Assembly: GCA_030268105.1 (NCBI GenBank)
Contig: BSDZ01000008.1
Coordinates: forward strand, 1,736,001-1,800,000
Source: Volvox africanus
Lineage: Eukaryota; Chlorophyta; Chlorophyceae; Chlamydomonadales; Volvocaceae
DNA length: 64,000 nucleotides
Direction of reading: 5' to 3'
Shown here: in pieces, positions 35,878-49,303 of the stretch
Numbering within the stretch: position 1 is the first letter of the stretch
Layout of the letters: each line of letters opens with the position of its first letter
Program-made: the position numbers and the translations under genes
The notes under the pieces: model-generated
What the model saw: only the letters and a program-made list of their open reading frames with translations
Databases searched by the model: none
What the model was told of the DNA's origin: nothing

Positions 35878-38800
35878 CGTTGATATCGTGCGTTACAAAT
35901 AAAACACAAGTCAGATAGCTAGATATTTCACTACTACAGATGCATTCTATGCTCCGTCCTCTGGGGTGAAAAGGGAAGATTGAACTGCTTGTCGTGCAGT
36001 GTTAGTTTCCCTCGTCGTCACCCTGGGCAACCTCTCCGACATGCAGTACTTCTATATGTTAAAAATATTCACACCTACTCATAATCGCAGAGCATTACCC
36101 AAGTACAGGTGAAGGCAAGCGCCTAAAGTGCCGGTATCCTTCAAGGAATATTTAACGCCTACATAGTATTTGGAATGAACTGACATATATCTAGAAGCCT
36201 ACTTATCCTATTGCATTTTGTTGAAATGGCACGAGGACCCCTAAAGTCAAAGATGTCAAGCGCAAAGCTGCTACGTTGGTGCTTACATTATTCTCAAGTA
36301 GTCGGGGAAATATACCTGACTTGGTAATGAATGGGCATAACAAGCCGCGGTGCGGAAAGTTTGTCAGCTAACCGCCTGCGTTTAGAAAGCAAATTTGCAC
36401 CCTTGTGTTTCATGACGCACGTGAAACCATTAGGGCCGTTTCATTGCACTCAGTATCATATTACGATGAGCCATGAACAGGTGATCGTCCTAAAGCTGCC
36501 GAGAGGTTTCTCTGTCTGTAACAGTACTGTCAGTAACCTTCTATGGTCGTCATTCGCCATTTGCAAAAACTATTCAACGGGCTCAGGATTCATCATGTCC
36601 GCAATTTATAACCCCTTCCCGAGTCCCCTTGTCACACACCTGGTGATTAATGTTGGAAGTGGGGATCTTGTGCCTTACATGCTTTACAAAGGAGGAATAC
36701 ACTGCTGTAGGCTCATGCCCAAAAACCTCAAATTCCCGAGCTTCTACGCCGCAAGCATGCATGAATTCTTCATCTTAAATTATAGCCGCCAACGTTGAAC
36801 ATGATTTTTAAAGGCCAAGGACATGGAACGGTTATGTCGTGTGGGTCTCATGCCTCGCCTACTGAACACGCAAAAAACCCGAGCGCAGGTACACCCCAAG
36901 TAACGCGTATGTGATGGGCAATATATTCCGTTCATGGGCACAAGTTATGCAGGATTTGTCTTTGAAGGAGCAACAGTATCCTTGCACTTCTACCAGGTAC
37001 GTGAAATGAAGGAGCGGACAGCATTTATAACGCTTGAAGCAGCGGAGCATGTGGCTAGGAGCATGTGGCACTTTCTAAGTGGTAAGTGTGCACAAGACTC
37101 CTGAGGAGAATCGTCGTCCTCAACCAATGGCGCAGCCTAATCCCAGGTTGATTGGATCACGGTCGATTGGTCGGTTGGTCGGTTCGTACGGCTTATGCAA
37201 AAACAGGCTGTCCTCTGCCTTCGTTAATGCCTTTGGGACGAGAGACCTCTGTTGCTTTCAATACGCCAGGACTGGCTGGTCAGCATACATGACTGCGTGA
37301 AGCAAATGCTCCGTCCCCTAAAAGCCCACTTGCATTACCCTTCAGTCCCTCCGCGCTTCTCCATTCCCGCACCACCACCCTGACTCGCATTGAGCCCGCA
37401 GGCCTCCAGTATGCCAGATGAATTCCAATCCCCAAAGCCGCATCCACAATTTCACATCCATATCTACATTTAATTACGCAGATCGCTTCGGAGAAATTAA
37501 CGAACAATCCATCATCGATGCCGCCAAAGCACTAATAGCTCACCCAGGAAAATCAATGCACAGCTCACCCAACCTTACCGAAAATCGTTTGTAAATCCAT
37601 CTTTGGACTTGTATGAACGAGCTTGAATGAGACGCCGATATGACAGAAAATAGTCAAGCCGGTTTCCCCCCTTTTCGGTCAGTCGGTCACTCATTGCTGC
37701 AACAGCCCCCTGTAGCTTCCACTGCAAGATTTGTACCACGACATCGAACTGTCATGTAAGGTATAGATATTGGGACGGGACCTCCCATCCACATCCACAT
37801 CCACATCCACATCCTGGACGGACCACACGACAATACACATGGCACGACATGCCGCAATCGCTGAGAGATACGATTCGCATTTGATCATTGCAAAATGACA
37901 CGAAGCAGCCGTTAATGGAAGAAAGACAGTAATCATCCTGAAGTGTGAAACGTTGGGCCTTATGGCGGCTGGCAAAGCATGTGGGGGGCTTCTTAAGCCC
38001 TTATTGTTCTCAGAGACCACGACTGCGAGATGTGAGCTCAGAGGATGACAATGTGGGACAATGCGCGGACACCCCCAAAACATCTCTTCCTGGCAACTTC
38101 AACGGCATGGAGCACGGCGTCTCATTTGTACTTGTTATCCTCTACGGTTCCCATCTCGCAGTTCCTGTCCGTACATCAGAGCAGCAACAATGAAATGCAC
38201 AGCTAAATCGACACGGTTGACCGAGGGCAGATGGCGGACGCGCTGACTGACAGACAGACAGACAGATTGAAAGACAGGAAGACGGACATTAAAACAGATA
38301 TATAGACAGAAAAAACATACAAATCGGCAGATAGACAGACAGAAGTAAATACGGCACAGATCCCACGATACGTGACGGTGGCAGGTTCGTTCCCCAGTGG
38401 ACAACGGAACCGTAAAGAGCACTTAGCAGTGGGGTATGTGGTCCAGCCCCGCCGTGACCGGGGCTCAGAGGGTAGAACCACTTAGAGCCAACGCATTCTG
38501 ATATTTTGCAGAGTTACGGCACAAGAAGGACGACTCTAACGCCATCTGCGATTGAGTAATAACCCGCCGCTTCGAAACCATGAAGAGTTGAGTTCCGCAC
38601 CAAACCATTACCATCGCTGCCCTGCCCTGCCCTGCACTCCACTCCACTTGGCACTGCCTTAAGAATGGCGATGAAGACGAATACTAAGAAGAAGACAACA
38701 GCACGAGCATTGTGCCACGATGCCCCCAGGTGCAATATCCCAAACATCATTTAAACGAAACCATGGGTGACCCGTGAGTCAGACAGCGGGATTAAGAGGT

Positions 38801-39946
38801 TTTCACAGCCGATCAAATTTACGCACGAGATTCCGCGAGCTCCGGGCGGTGATTAAAGCGAGCGTGAGTTGTGAGAAGCCTGGGACCAGGAAATGCAATT
38901 CCGATGCGGTGGGACGCTCTGGGTCTATGTAGCTTATAGTTGTCATAGTTGTCATGGTCGGCACATCCAGTCAGGTAAGTCCACAAAGAAAGTACCCGAC
39001 CATAAAACAATCTCACCACAGTGTATATGCGGCACACTCAAGGGCATGGAACCCACAACTCCCTCCCATACTATCTACATAGATGCAGCACTTAGAGGCG
39101 TGCTTGGCTCTGCGTAAGCCCGCAACCTCCCACCCGATAGTGCCTCAATGCACAGGCAATATTTTCAGTATCTCAAAAAACACCAAGTTCAGCATATGCA
39201 TGACTAAGAAAGGAAAAACGCGACAACGTAAACCCGCCGTGCCGAAGCAGGTGAAAGCGAGCAAAGGAGAGAGAGGAGTATAACGACCGCCCAGCCCAGA
39301 AGGCCGGGTATACCGGCCTGGGTATATGTCTTCTGCATACATCATCCGCGATTGGGACGGAAAGCTGGAAATCATTTTCCAGCCTCATTAAGTTGGAGTT
39401 GCGAGAATTTATCCCGCCCTTGCATGTTTGCAGGGTTGGCACTGATCGACTGCCTCCAAGTTTCAGCCCAACATCCCTCCTTCCCCCTCCAAACCCCGGG
39501 AAGGTCACCACACAACAGCCTTTTATTATGCACAAAACCCCCGCACACGTCACATGTAACACTCAACCTCAGACCAAAACAGTACATACGCAGTTACACG
39601 TACACATATACACGTACATCGGGGGTACAACTCCTGATGGAAAGCCGTTTCAGAGAGACGCATCTTCCTACCCCTCGAGCTCCATCCATCCATCCTGGCC
39701 TCTCCGCCATAGCCCTTCCCCCCACTCTCAACACACACATCAAGGAAAAAGAGGATCAGTGCTTTGTACAATAATGCACATTGCGGCGCGCCCATTTTAT
39801 TCTTCGCCCCGTGGCCTTAGGTTCTTAGGGCCCCGTGGCATTTTGGAACCACACATACAACATTTCCGCACGCCAGACGGGCCAGGCATGCTAGACAGCG
39901 GCCCTGCACTTAAGTGCCTGGCGCTCTCCCGGGCAGGGAGGGGAGA
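35878..39946. other. Spacer without an identified gene
   Basis: About 4 kb between the translocator start and the 3' end of the USP-domain gene. It contains simple repeats (CATCCA near 37787-37815, GACA near 38252-38275) and several unsupported ORFs. The longest of these I looked at, 36331-36798 plus, 155 codons, has ordinary codon use and no domain I recognise. No RNA gene or mobile element was seen. Confidence 0.45.
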
Positions 39947-39951
39947 TTACA
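39947..39951 (-). terminator. Polyadenylation signal TGTAA for the USP-domain gene
   Basis: TGTAA begins two bases after the proposed TGA stop at 39954-39956. This supports both the strand and the terminal exon, although such a short 3' UTR would be unusual. Confidence 0.5.
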
Positions 39952-39953
39952 GT

Positions 39954-42900
39954 TCACGTAGGAAATGTGTTGTCTCCGACCTCCTGGAGCCCCCGACTAG
40001 AGGCTCCGCATCGGCGCTCGCCCCTCACCTGGACGTCGACCTGGGCCCAGTCCCACCCTGAAGTGGAATACATGAGCAGATCCGCATCAGCCGCCATGAT
40101 CCTCACCTGGGTTGGGTTGCCGGAGCCTTTCACCTACCCATCTGTCTGTCTGTCCGTCCGTCCGTACATCATATGTATAGTTATCTGTCCATGTCACAGG
40201 CAGCTCCGAAACCACTAGTAATGCTCATTGGTGTTGTTCATTGGACTTGTATACAAGCACCGCGCTGCGCGCCGCCCTTAGGATGTGCAGGGTGGTGTTG
40301 GAGAGGCCACGTCCCGCAGCCGCCTGTTATAGGGCATAGGGCCATGAGATCAGGAAACGAACGCAGCGAATCGTTAATATGTATCACAATATCAACCAGC
40401 TGGGAAAGTAGGATACATCAGTCGCGCAACGTCGCGTCTTCCTCTTTGAGATCGTGTCGATGAATACAGTTTTAAATATCATCCCTCGAATTCTCACCCT
40501 CCCCGAAGTCTCCATGATCCATGAACATCCTCTCCCTCCCCCCTTCCTTCCCCCCTCCCCCTTCCTTCCCCCCTCTGCCTCTCTCCCGCCACAATACACC
40601 GCACGTACATGAACCGCGATGATGTGCGCCTTGTCGTGATCCGCCCACTTGATGGCCCCCGCCTCGAATGATTCCTCCAGCGCACGCCTCACCACTCCCA
40701 CCTTGTGCTGCGTCGCGATATCGGAAAAGCTCTCCAGCAGTCGCCGGCTGGAGTGTACGTCGCCAACATGCGAGCAGGGTTCGGAGCGCGGGCAAGGCGG
40801 GGGGTTTTGTCGGGGGGGGGGGGGCGCACATGTGATGCGATAACAAACAAAACCAAAGACCCGATGGTGTCATTGGGGGATGAGATGCCAGCGGGGGATG
40901 AGACTATAAGCTTCTATTTGACCGAATATGAGCGGCTGCTGCGAAACCAGGAGGAGGCGGGACAGGAAGTTTTGAAACTGATCGCAAACTATCGAAGGCG
41001 GGCGGACGGGCGGCCCTCCCCCCATATTCCCGACCCCAAGTATTGAGATGGATGCGTCGAAACGCACCTGGTCATGGTCTCGTGTTGCGACGGATCCTTG
41101 GTACCCCCCCGCATGAGGAAGACCTTGTCGTGTCGTGGTGGCGATATCATTTTGGAGCACACGTAGCGCAAAAGGTTACGACTGCTGTGGTGGACCTCCA
41201 GCACCACTCGGAGCTTGTCCTTGTCCCACAAGACGGACGCATATTTAGCGTTGGCCTGAGGGCCCGGATGGGAGGATGCAAGAAATTGCAAGGGAGACAG
41301 AGTCTTAGGACTATGAGCGGGAGTATGTAATGTCTATGCGGGGCTGTGACCGTGACCATGACCATGTCCAGGCCAAGGGAACACTCCAGCCTGTGCACGA
41401 TGACGAACCCCGCCTTTCAAAATCAAAATTCAAAATCATTCCTCGCCCCGCCCTTCTTCTCTCCCACCAGCGTTCACACGCAAATACACAAGGAAGTCAT
41501 CCTCCGTAGTTTCCCACCCTCGAAACTCCGGGCTCCGAAACCCTAACCTTGACGATCAGCATGGGCCGGGTGGAATTGCGCAGGAGCGACACCGCCACGC
41601 TTCCCAGCACTGCCCCCTGGGCTGCGTTGCTGAGGCTAGAGCCGGAGCTGTACGCAGTTGTTGCAGTGCCCAGGGAGGCAACGCCACCGACACTAGCACC
41701 GCCGCCGCTGGTATTCGACGACAGCGGCGATTGTCCAAGTGATGGGGAACCCCCAAGCGTGGACGCACTGGCCAAGACCTGACTGCCCATCACCACAAGC
41801 TGAGGGTCGATCTCATCGATGAAGGACTCCAGTTGCTCAATGAGAGATCCACTGGTTCCCTTGGTCTGACGGGGTTAGAGGGGGGAGGTAGCGGGCAGGG
41901 TTGCAAAGGGGGGGGGCCAGGAAAGGGGGTAGAGAAGGGGGTTAGAGGGGGGATGTACAGGTGGGGTGCGGAAGTGCAGAAGTTCGCGTTGATGGTCAAA
42001 GTGGCGAGGGAAAATCCATCAGGTAAGTACACGTGATGGACTGGTGAGGACTGGTGAATGGAGCCATGAGCGCACACCGCAGGCGGACCGGCGAACAGAG
42101 GCCGACAAACAACTTAGCGGACAGACGGAAGCCGAGCTCCCGTCTCCCTCACAAGAGTTCACCTAAAGAGGAGCTCACCAGCAACTCCGTCTTGACGTCC
42201 ACCATGGTCTTGTTCATCGACATTTCGTGCTTTCGCAGGAGCATTCGTCCGTTCGCCTCTTGAATAATCGACGGCACCATCGTCACCAAAATCACACGGT
42301 CCCTCCCTGGCTTTACCAGCGCCATCAACAGCTGTACGGCCATGCTCGTGCTTTCGTTATCCGCCAAGAGCATCACGATACGCTGTCCGGTGTTGAGGCT
42401 GCGGAGATCAGATGTAGGACCAATGGCATAGCCAGCGGCAGCGCCGCCGCCGCTAGCGGAGGCGGGGTGATGTGGCTGGGCTGAGCAATCACCGTTGGGG
42501 GCTTCTGCGGGGGCCGGTCCCGCGCCGCTGACGGCGGGGTGGAGGTTGACGCGCGGCGGCGAGCGGTCGGTTGTGGCGCCGCGGGTGGGACCGTAGGCAG
42601 GGTTTACGTTGGCCGCCAGGCGGCGAAAAGGCGCGTGGGTGTCCTGCGTCGCGTCCCGTAGGACACAGGGGACAGAAAACGATTTCACAAACGAGCTAAC
42701 GAGCCCTAGGGGGTTTGGAGGGAAACAAATGGATGATCTGAGGAACCGACGCCGACACACACGCAGGAGGCAGCACACGTTACGCACGCAGCGACGGCTA
42801 TGTATTAGTAAGGGGACGTGCGGGTTGCGCCCGCCTGCCTTCGGAGCTCCGCGTGTCATATTGTTACGGCACATACACAGCCGCACACACTCAAATACAC

Positions 42901-45900
42901 ATGCACACATGCACACATGCACACACGTACAGACGGGCAGACGCGCACCTGCGCCAAAATGGCCCCCAACAGCTCCTCCAAATCCGTCGGGGTGTTAAGA
43001 CAGCGCACCGGACGAGGCCCACCCGAGACCGCCGCGCAGCGCGCACCAAACCCGGTGGCAGCGGTGAGGTCCGCCATGTCGAAGGTCAAGTACACCAGCT
43101 CGTCCGCGACCTCAAGGCACGGATGGAAGATGCTGGCACGCTGCACGAGGCCTACCGCTCAAGGAGGGAGGACTTGATCTTATTGAGCGTAAATGTCATA
43201 AGGGCTCTTCAGAGAAAACATACACACTCAGCACATGCAGCAGATGCAGCACACGCAGCACACGCAGCAGATGCAGCACACGCAGCACACGCAGCAGATG
43301 CAGCCGATGCAGCACATGCAGCCGATGCAGCCGATGCAGCACACGAGAGCAGATGCAGCACATGCAGCACATGCAGCCCACACGCGGGTAACTAAATCAA
43401 TAAATAATCTTCAACTACATCGCAAACGTCATCCATCCCGCCCATGGGCCCAAACTCACTTTGGAGCACATCTAACCGCCACAAATACCTCTGCGTGCTG
43501 ACGGCCAGCTTGCACTTCGACCTGCTGCGCATGTCTGTAAGCATCTGGATCGCACGAGGCGTCTACAGTCCAAAGAGCGATCGGGGGGAGGTGAGGCCAG
43601 ACGAGGTCAGATGGGTCATTACACTATCCTCACTAAAAGTGTAAAAACACACTTAGGGATATTTGGACGGTGCTGAACAATTCATTGACATGAGGCGGTG
43701 CCGAACGCCACGGGGCCCGAGGACGGGGACGGTGTGGGGACGGGCTTCCCACTGGCCGGGTTGGAATGCGGAGATATGGCAACGGGTCATCCCGCAGGGT
43801 GAAGGCATAGGACCGACACTTTTTAAGGCTCAGCGCCTACCTGTGTGTCGCTGTTCTTAATGTCCACCACGAAATGCGGGTGCAGCCCGCCGCCGGGAGC
43901 ACCGCCTTCCGGCTGGGAGGCCGACGCCACGTCGCTTCCCGCTCGTAATGGCAACCCGCCACCGCTGCTGGTGCTGCCACCAGCATATGTCACGGCCCGG
44001 CGTGGCGACATCGACGTGCCCAGACGCGATGGAGTTGCCGCCGCCGCCACTGACGCTGCTCCGGAACCTGTGCTAGTAGCGCGTCGCGGCCTCGGAGGAG
44101 CCAAGACTATGCCGGTCTGTGCAGATCGTGCGGCAGTGAGACTATCCATCATCGCTACCTGTACGGCCATATTCGCGCCCAGGTGGTCATGCAAGTATAA
44201 CATGTACGACAGCACCTCAGAATCCAATGTGAGATCCGGGTTGTAAAGACTAATGTCACGGAGTCGTCGCGTCAACAACCACTCCACGCCGTGGCGGGTC
44301 AGATGGTCCAATACTGACGTGCCAAGGGATACCAGCGGCGGCGGCTCCGCTGCTGCTGCCGCCGCCGCAGCGGCCGCGGCGACCGCTGTGGCGCCGCTAG
44401 CTTTCGCCCAGGAGGGCGCCTCCGCGGCAGCGGTCTTTTTGGCTTCTTCCGGTGGGATCTGCAGCGCTTCCTCCGGCCACATTAGCTGCATGATGGCGTA
44501 GCCGCTGCCGACGGATGCAGGCGGTGCGGAGTTTTCCGCGACAAAGACGGTTTGTTCAGGTTTCCAGTAATAGCCGGGCCGCCGCTGCTCCACCACTAAA
44601 ATGATGTTTTCTGGTCGCAGCCTGCGGTGAGTGATAACAGCCCCCATCAATACACACACAAGCACACGTACACACAGAAACAGACACAGGCACACAGACG
44701 CACACACAGACGCACAGACGCACATATACACGATCATGATCAGGGGCGAGTGGCTGGGTAGGCACGGGGTTCATCCCAGGACCTAACTTGAGCTCCTTAA
44801 CACAACTATCATATTCAAATTATAAAAGCCGCAAAGGCAAGGAGCTGCATCCCCAGATGGGTGCTTATTAGCCGACCCTTACAGTGGAGGCGGAAGGGCG
44901 GCGCAGAGCAGAGACCGGAAAAGGCGGTGCTAATAAGCTTTGAAGGCAAGAAAGAAGGCACACCGCCCGCCCGCCAGCAAGTGATTCTTTACTATTACGG
45001 TTACCTTAATAAAAATATACATCTACGTACAACGACGTACATCTACTACAACGGCGTATCACTACGTACGCAACGCGATACGCTGAGTCATAAGATCCAC
45101 ACCCAACCACACCCGCAATATTTTCGGAACCTGAGCTCCCGCACCACCTCCGCTTGCTGTGAGTCGTTGATGTGCAGCACCACCACCAATTTGGCCACCG
45201 CTTCAGGCCCCGCCAGCGCCTCCACTGCCAGCACCAGGGCCATCAGCAGGCGGGGACCCAGGTGCACGGCCCGCACCCGGTCAGCCACCGCCGCCTTTCA
45301 CAGCAGGGCAAAGTAAAAGAAGAACGAGGGGGCAAAAGCAACAATTTGTGAATCAGACAATCTCCCAGTGGATTCAGACCCCAGAAAGGTCGACATAAGC
45401 TCACGGAAAGGAAAGAAAAGACGGTTGAGACCTCTGTTCTATGCCGCTGATCCCGACCCTCCCTTTACACCTGTTGTTGTTGTTGTTGTTCCTAACAAAC
45501 AAACATCCGGACATCCAGAACCCCAGACACCCAGACACCCGGCCCTGCCCCGCTCAGAAGTCAGACCAGACGAAACCCGACCCCTCTCACTTTGGCGGGG
45601 AACGACGAGGCTATGAGGTCCCAGGGGTCGGCGCTCCACAACGGCTGTGTCTGCCCATCCCCAAGCACCATGTACTCATCACCAGCTAGCAGCTGCACCG
45701 CCATGCGCCCAGCGCGAAGCATCGTTGCAACCTCCGCTCTGAACACGGACGCCTGCGCCGCACCCACCGCCGCGGAGAACCGCAATCCATCGTACACGTA
45801 CGGCGTCTCCCAGCCCGGTCCCAGAGGAGCGGCGGCGCCATTGCCGTTGACGCTGCTACTGCCGCCAACTCCGCTGGCGTTGAGCGCCGTCAGGGCGTTT

Positions 45901-48900
45901 GTGGATCCAATTCCAGATCCATATCCAGGTACCGCGGGTTGCGCATCCGCCAACTCCTCCACCCATCGCGCGTTTGCCCGATTAGCGAAGAGGTGCATCA
46001 TCCGGAGTGGCCGCTCCAGCGCGGCCGCCTGCGTTCGGTCAGCCAGACACGGCAAGGAAAGGAAACGACAAAGGAAAAGAGAAAGTAAGGGGATTCAGTA
46101 CGGAATAATAATATCCAACACCTAGTATTTTCATAGAAACCCGCACGCATCACCACACCGAGGCGACGCTTTCCCACAGACCTCGCTGCGCTCCACCAAA
46201 TCCCCCGACGCAGGGCCCATCCAGACGCTTCTTGAGCTCGGTTCGTATCACCACCATCCGGACGACGAGTCTCCAAGTGACGGTGCTCTCCTAACAACTC
46301 CTCCGTCCCCATGCACTCCATCCATTTGTCCTCTCCTCCATACGGGCGCCTGCTGCATTCCAACCAACGTGCACGAGGAGCTTCCGCCAAGCGGGCATGT
46401 TGCCGCCGTAACGCACACGCCGCCGTGCAAGGAGCGTGCTGGGAGAACTGCACCACCTCTACTGCTCGGAGTGATGCACGGTCGCTCCCCTTACCTCCTC
46501 AACCTCTTCCCCTCGATATGTATCAGGAGGTTTATCCTTACTCAACCTCCTGACACACAGACACACAGACACGCAGATGCGTCCAGAGCTTAGGACCAAC
46601 GCGCACACGGGGTACTGACGTCCACGCCGCGGTATCTACCTTTGTGTATGTTAAGGGACCGATACACGGTGGCCCAAACGCGGGTTACACCGCACCGGTG
46701 CGTACCGCCTCCTACATACGGTGCGTACATTCCCCGTACGGCAATCAATGCGACGGCCTTCCGGGTTTTGAGAGTGCGCGCAGTGGGCCTCACCTCCTCT
46801 TGGTACCTCGTAAATAGCTGGTCGCTACTGCCGTCACGAACCATACGGCGAATAGTGCTATTGCAGCGTATGGACCGCCGAGACGCCACCCCGCCCAGCC
46901 GCTCGGCGTACGGAGATACAGAACGAAGCGGTGAGCAGCCTGGTTCGCCCGTCGCACTGCCGCCAACACGGGCCGGGCGGCGCCGGATGCCGGCGCCTCC
47001 GCCAGATGACGCTGCGCTGCCGCTGCGTGTGACACTGCCGGCGCGGCGGCTATTGCGCGGCGGCACCGTCGCCACGGCGGCGGAAGCAGCGGCGGCAGTG
47101 CACCCGTCCCCTGTCGTCGTCGGACTGCGCGTTAATGGAGGCCGCTGTGGCCCCGCTTGCGGCAAGGATGCCGTGGACGCGCTGCCCGTCAGCACTAACC
47201 CAGGTTCTCGCCGATTCCGCGGGTTGCGGCCCACGGGCGAAGGCAGCGCCGGCGGCGCCGGTAGCACGGCACCGGGGCTCATTCCCGACGGCGAGAATGG
47301 CATATTGTCGTTGCTTGTGCTCCGGGCGTTGCTTCCGCCGCTCCCGCCGCCGTTGGTGACGAGTGGTTGCAGAGGCGACGGCCCCGCCCATGATTGCGCC
47401 CGCGCTACCATGGACATATCCTCCCCTGCTACTGCCGAAAGTACGCGTCGGGTCCCGATGGAGCCACTGGAAGTAGCAGGGCCGTGCGGAACTCGCGCCG
47501 ACCCTTCGCCGCCGTCAGTGCCACTGCAGGCAGTGCTGCGGCGGGCAAATCGCGGAGAGGACCAGCGTTTAGTAGTGCTGCGTGACGGCGACGGCAACGG
47601 CGACGGCTGTGGCGGCACAACCGGTGCCGGCACAGCCACTGGCAAAGCGTCACCGCTGCCGACACCGCCGGGGTCATCCTCCGGCAAAAGCTCACAACCT
47701 GGCGCAGAGAAACGCGCATTCTTGACGCCGCTGCCAACGACAACACCGACGGAGACTGCCGCTGCTGTTCCGCCGGAATTTTCAGCCTCCAGACCCGGCG
47801 GCGCCGCCAAACCCGACGGCATTGATATGCGGCCGCTGCTGTGGCCGCAGAGTACAGGCAACGAGCCGCTGAGCGATGTTGAGCTGGCGGCGGCGGCGGC
47901 GGCTGAGCCGACGCTGTTAGACGACGCGAGGGGTGGCTGGTGTGAGCCAGCTGGCGGGTGGATATTTCGGGGAGGCCCTATGCCGCCGGCTGCCCCGAGG
48001 GCTTGGGAGCTGGCTGGCAGGCTCGGAGAGGCACCATTGCCGGACTGCGCGACAGAGGGGTTAGATAGGCGCTAGGTAAGTGTGTGGTAGTTGGGTTACA
48101 GGTCCGAGGTGCTCCCGGAGGCAGCAGCCAGCGAAGGACAGTGCGCCTTCGATGACGTTAGTGTTTTGTTCCCTGTCGAATTGACGCCCGAGGGGGAGGC
48201 GGCGACTGGGGTAGGAGGAGGAGAAAGGGGCAGCACACCATTCCGGAGCCTCTATAAAACACATTTCCCTCATGCGTAGTGACAGTAATGCTTCCCAGTC
48301 AGTCAGTCAGTCGGTCAGTCAGTCAGTCAGTCACCCTAAACCCAGCCCCACCTCTCCCCAGTCCACCAAAGATTAAACCCAACGGTGTGCCCTCGGGCCC
48401 GCCATGTGTCCTCCCTGGAGTGGGATATCGCAAGCACCTTCCCCCCCCGTCAGCACGATGGTTATACCCCATGTATGTATGTATTTATGTCAACGACAGC
48501 ATCTTAATGCCGTAAATGCCGCCGGGCCCCAATAACATGAGCCTGGTGGAAAACAATCCACAATTCGTCGACTTCTTCTACCATGTCCCGTCATACTTCT
48601 CGTTAATATAGTCTACACACCCTCTACAAGTGCAGCGTTTTCAGCGCTCCGTTCCAAACCCTTTACCTCTTCCTCCGATGGATTTATATATGTTAGAGTT
48701 AACTCATATAGATTCTCGTTCCACTCAAAACCCGCCTTCCCGGCTATAAAGCAATTTTAATCTCCCCACCCGAGATCGAATCCCGGTACCTACCACAGCA
48801 GGACCGTGATGATGCATTGTGGGTGTCAGGTTGGTGGGCCGCGACCGCAACAGGGGCGAATTTGCCCTGCAGGAGAACCCCGCTGCCGGCAGCGACAGCC

Positions 48901-49303
48901 GCAGCTGCGGTGCCGCCGACGGCTTAAACGCTCCAAAACCACCACCATTACCACCGGGCGACCCGGGGCCTAGCGGGTAGCGAGCTGAACCTCCGTGTGC
49001 TGCCATCAGCATCGAGTCTCCCGCTTCCGCCACGTCACTCACAAGCAGGCTTCCTCCCATGCACATTTCCTGAAAGGGAGGGTGGTCGCGGTAGTTCTTC
49101 TGCCGCCAAACCTCCTCCGCAAGCGCTTGCAAGTCCGCTGCTGTGGCGCGCGTGTGTCGGTACATCATCTGCTCCTCTGTGAACCGCTGCAAGTCTGGTC
49201 CCAGATGTTGAGCGATGAAGTAGGAAAGGGAGTCCAGACGCTGCAGCCCACGGGCGCGGTACTTGCGGCCGCGGAAGGCCAGAACCACGCTGATGACCAT
49301 CAT
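39954..49303 (-). CDS. Large protein with two C-terminal universal-stress-protein-like domains
   Basis: Thirteen exons in transcript order: 49303-48794, 48044-46794, 46290-46159, 46028-45591, 45294-45131, 44621-43841, 43544-43460, 43151-42949, 42643-42179, 41859-41548, 41255-41068, 40747-40609, 40106-39954; 4821 bp, 1606 residues. Residues 1-80 begin with a hydrophobic segment (MMVISVVLAF) and then charged helices. Residues 120-587 are Ser/Pro/Gly-rich and probably disordered. Residues 588-1188 are well structured (LDGPCVGGFGGAQRGLW, LLAGDEYMVLGDGQTQPLW, HGVEWLLTRRLRDISLYN), but I cannot name the family. Residues 1273-1447 look like a USP fold: RIVMLLADNESTSMAVQLL, DPQLVVMGS and LLRNSTRPMLIVK bracket a Ser/Gly insert. 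A second copy starts near 1455 (LRVVLEVHHSSRNLL) and reaches KAHIIAVH. USP domains often bind ATP, but no function is claimed. The intron 48045-48793 could hide a Ser-rich exon (48110-48250), and the start is tentative. Confidence 0.7.
43228..43383. repeat. CAG-like hexamer repeat in an intron of the USP-domain gene
   Basis: Imperfect units CAGCACACG, CAGATG and CAGCCGATG repeat for about 155 bp within the intron 43152-43459. One plus-strand frame reads as Ala-Ala-Asp/His repeats without stops, but it is antisense to the gene and not supported as coding. Confidence 0.85.
48297..48334. repeat. CAGT tetranucleotide repeat in an intron of the USP-domain gene
   Basis: About nine CAGT units with one GGTC interruption, inside the first intron 48045-48793. 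Confidence 0.85.

Noticed and set aside
43235..43501. Gln/His/Met-repeat ORFs on both strands
   Set aside because: They arise from the CAG-like repeat inside an intron and have no splice or family support.
46642..48075. 477-codon plus-strand ORF
   Set aside because: It is the antisense shadow of the Ser/Pro-rich exon 48044-46794. The minus strand has the correct acceptor, donor and phases on both sides, and this frame has none.
48061..48273. Possible extra exon of the USP-domain gene (Ser/Pro-rich, minus strand)
   Set aside because: The sequence looks plausible, but no donor and acceptor combination keeps the frame with both neighbours, whereas direct joining of 48794 to 48044 does.
48760..48795. 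T-loop-like sequence (GATTCGATC) suggesting a tRNA gene
   Set aside because: The arms do not pair, and no D arm, anticodon arm or acceptor stem is found. It overlaps the splice donor of the USP-domain gene.
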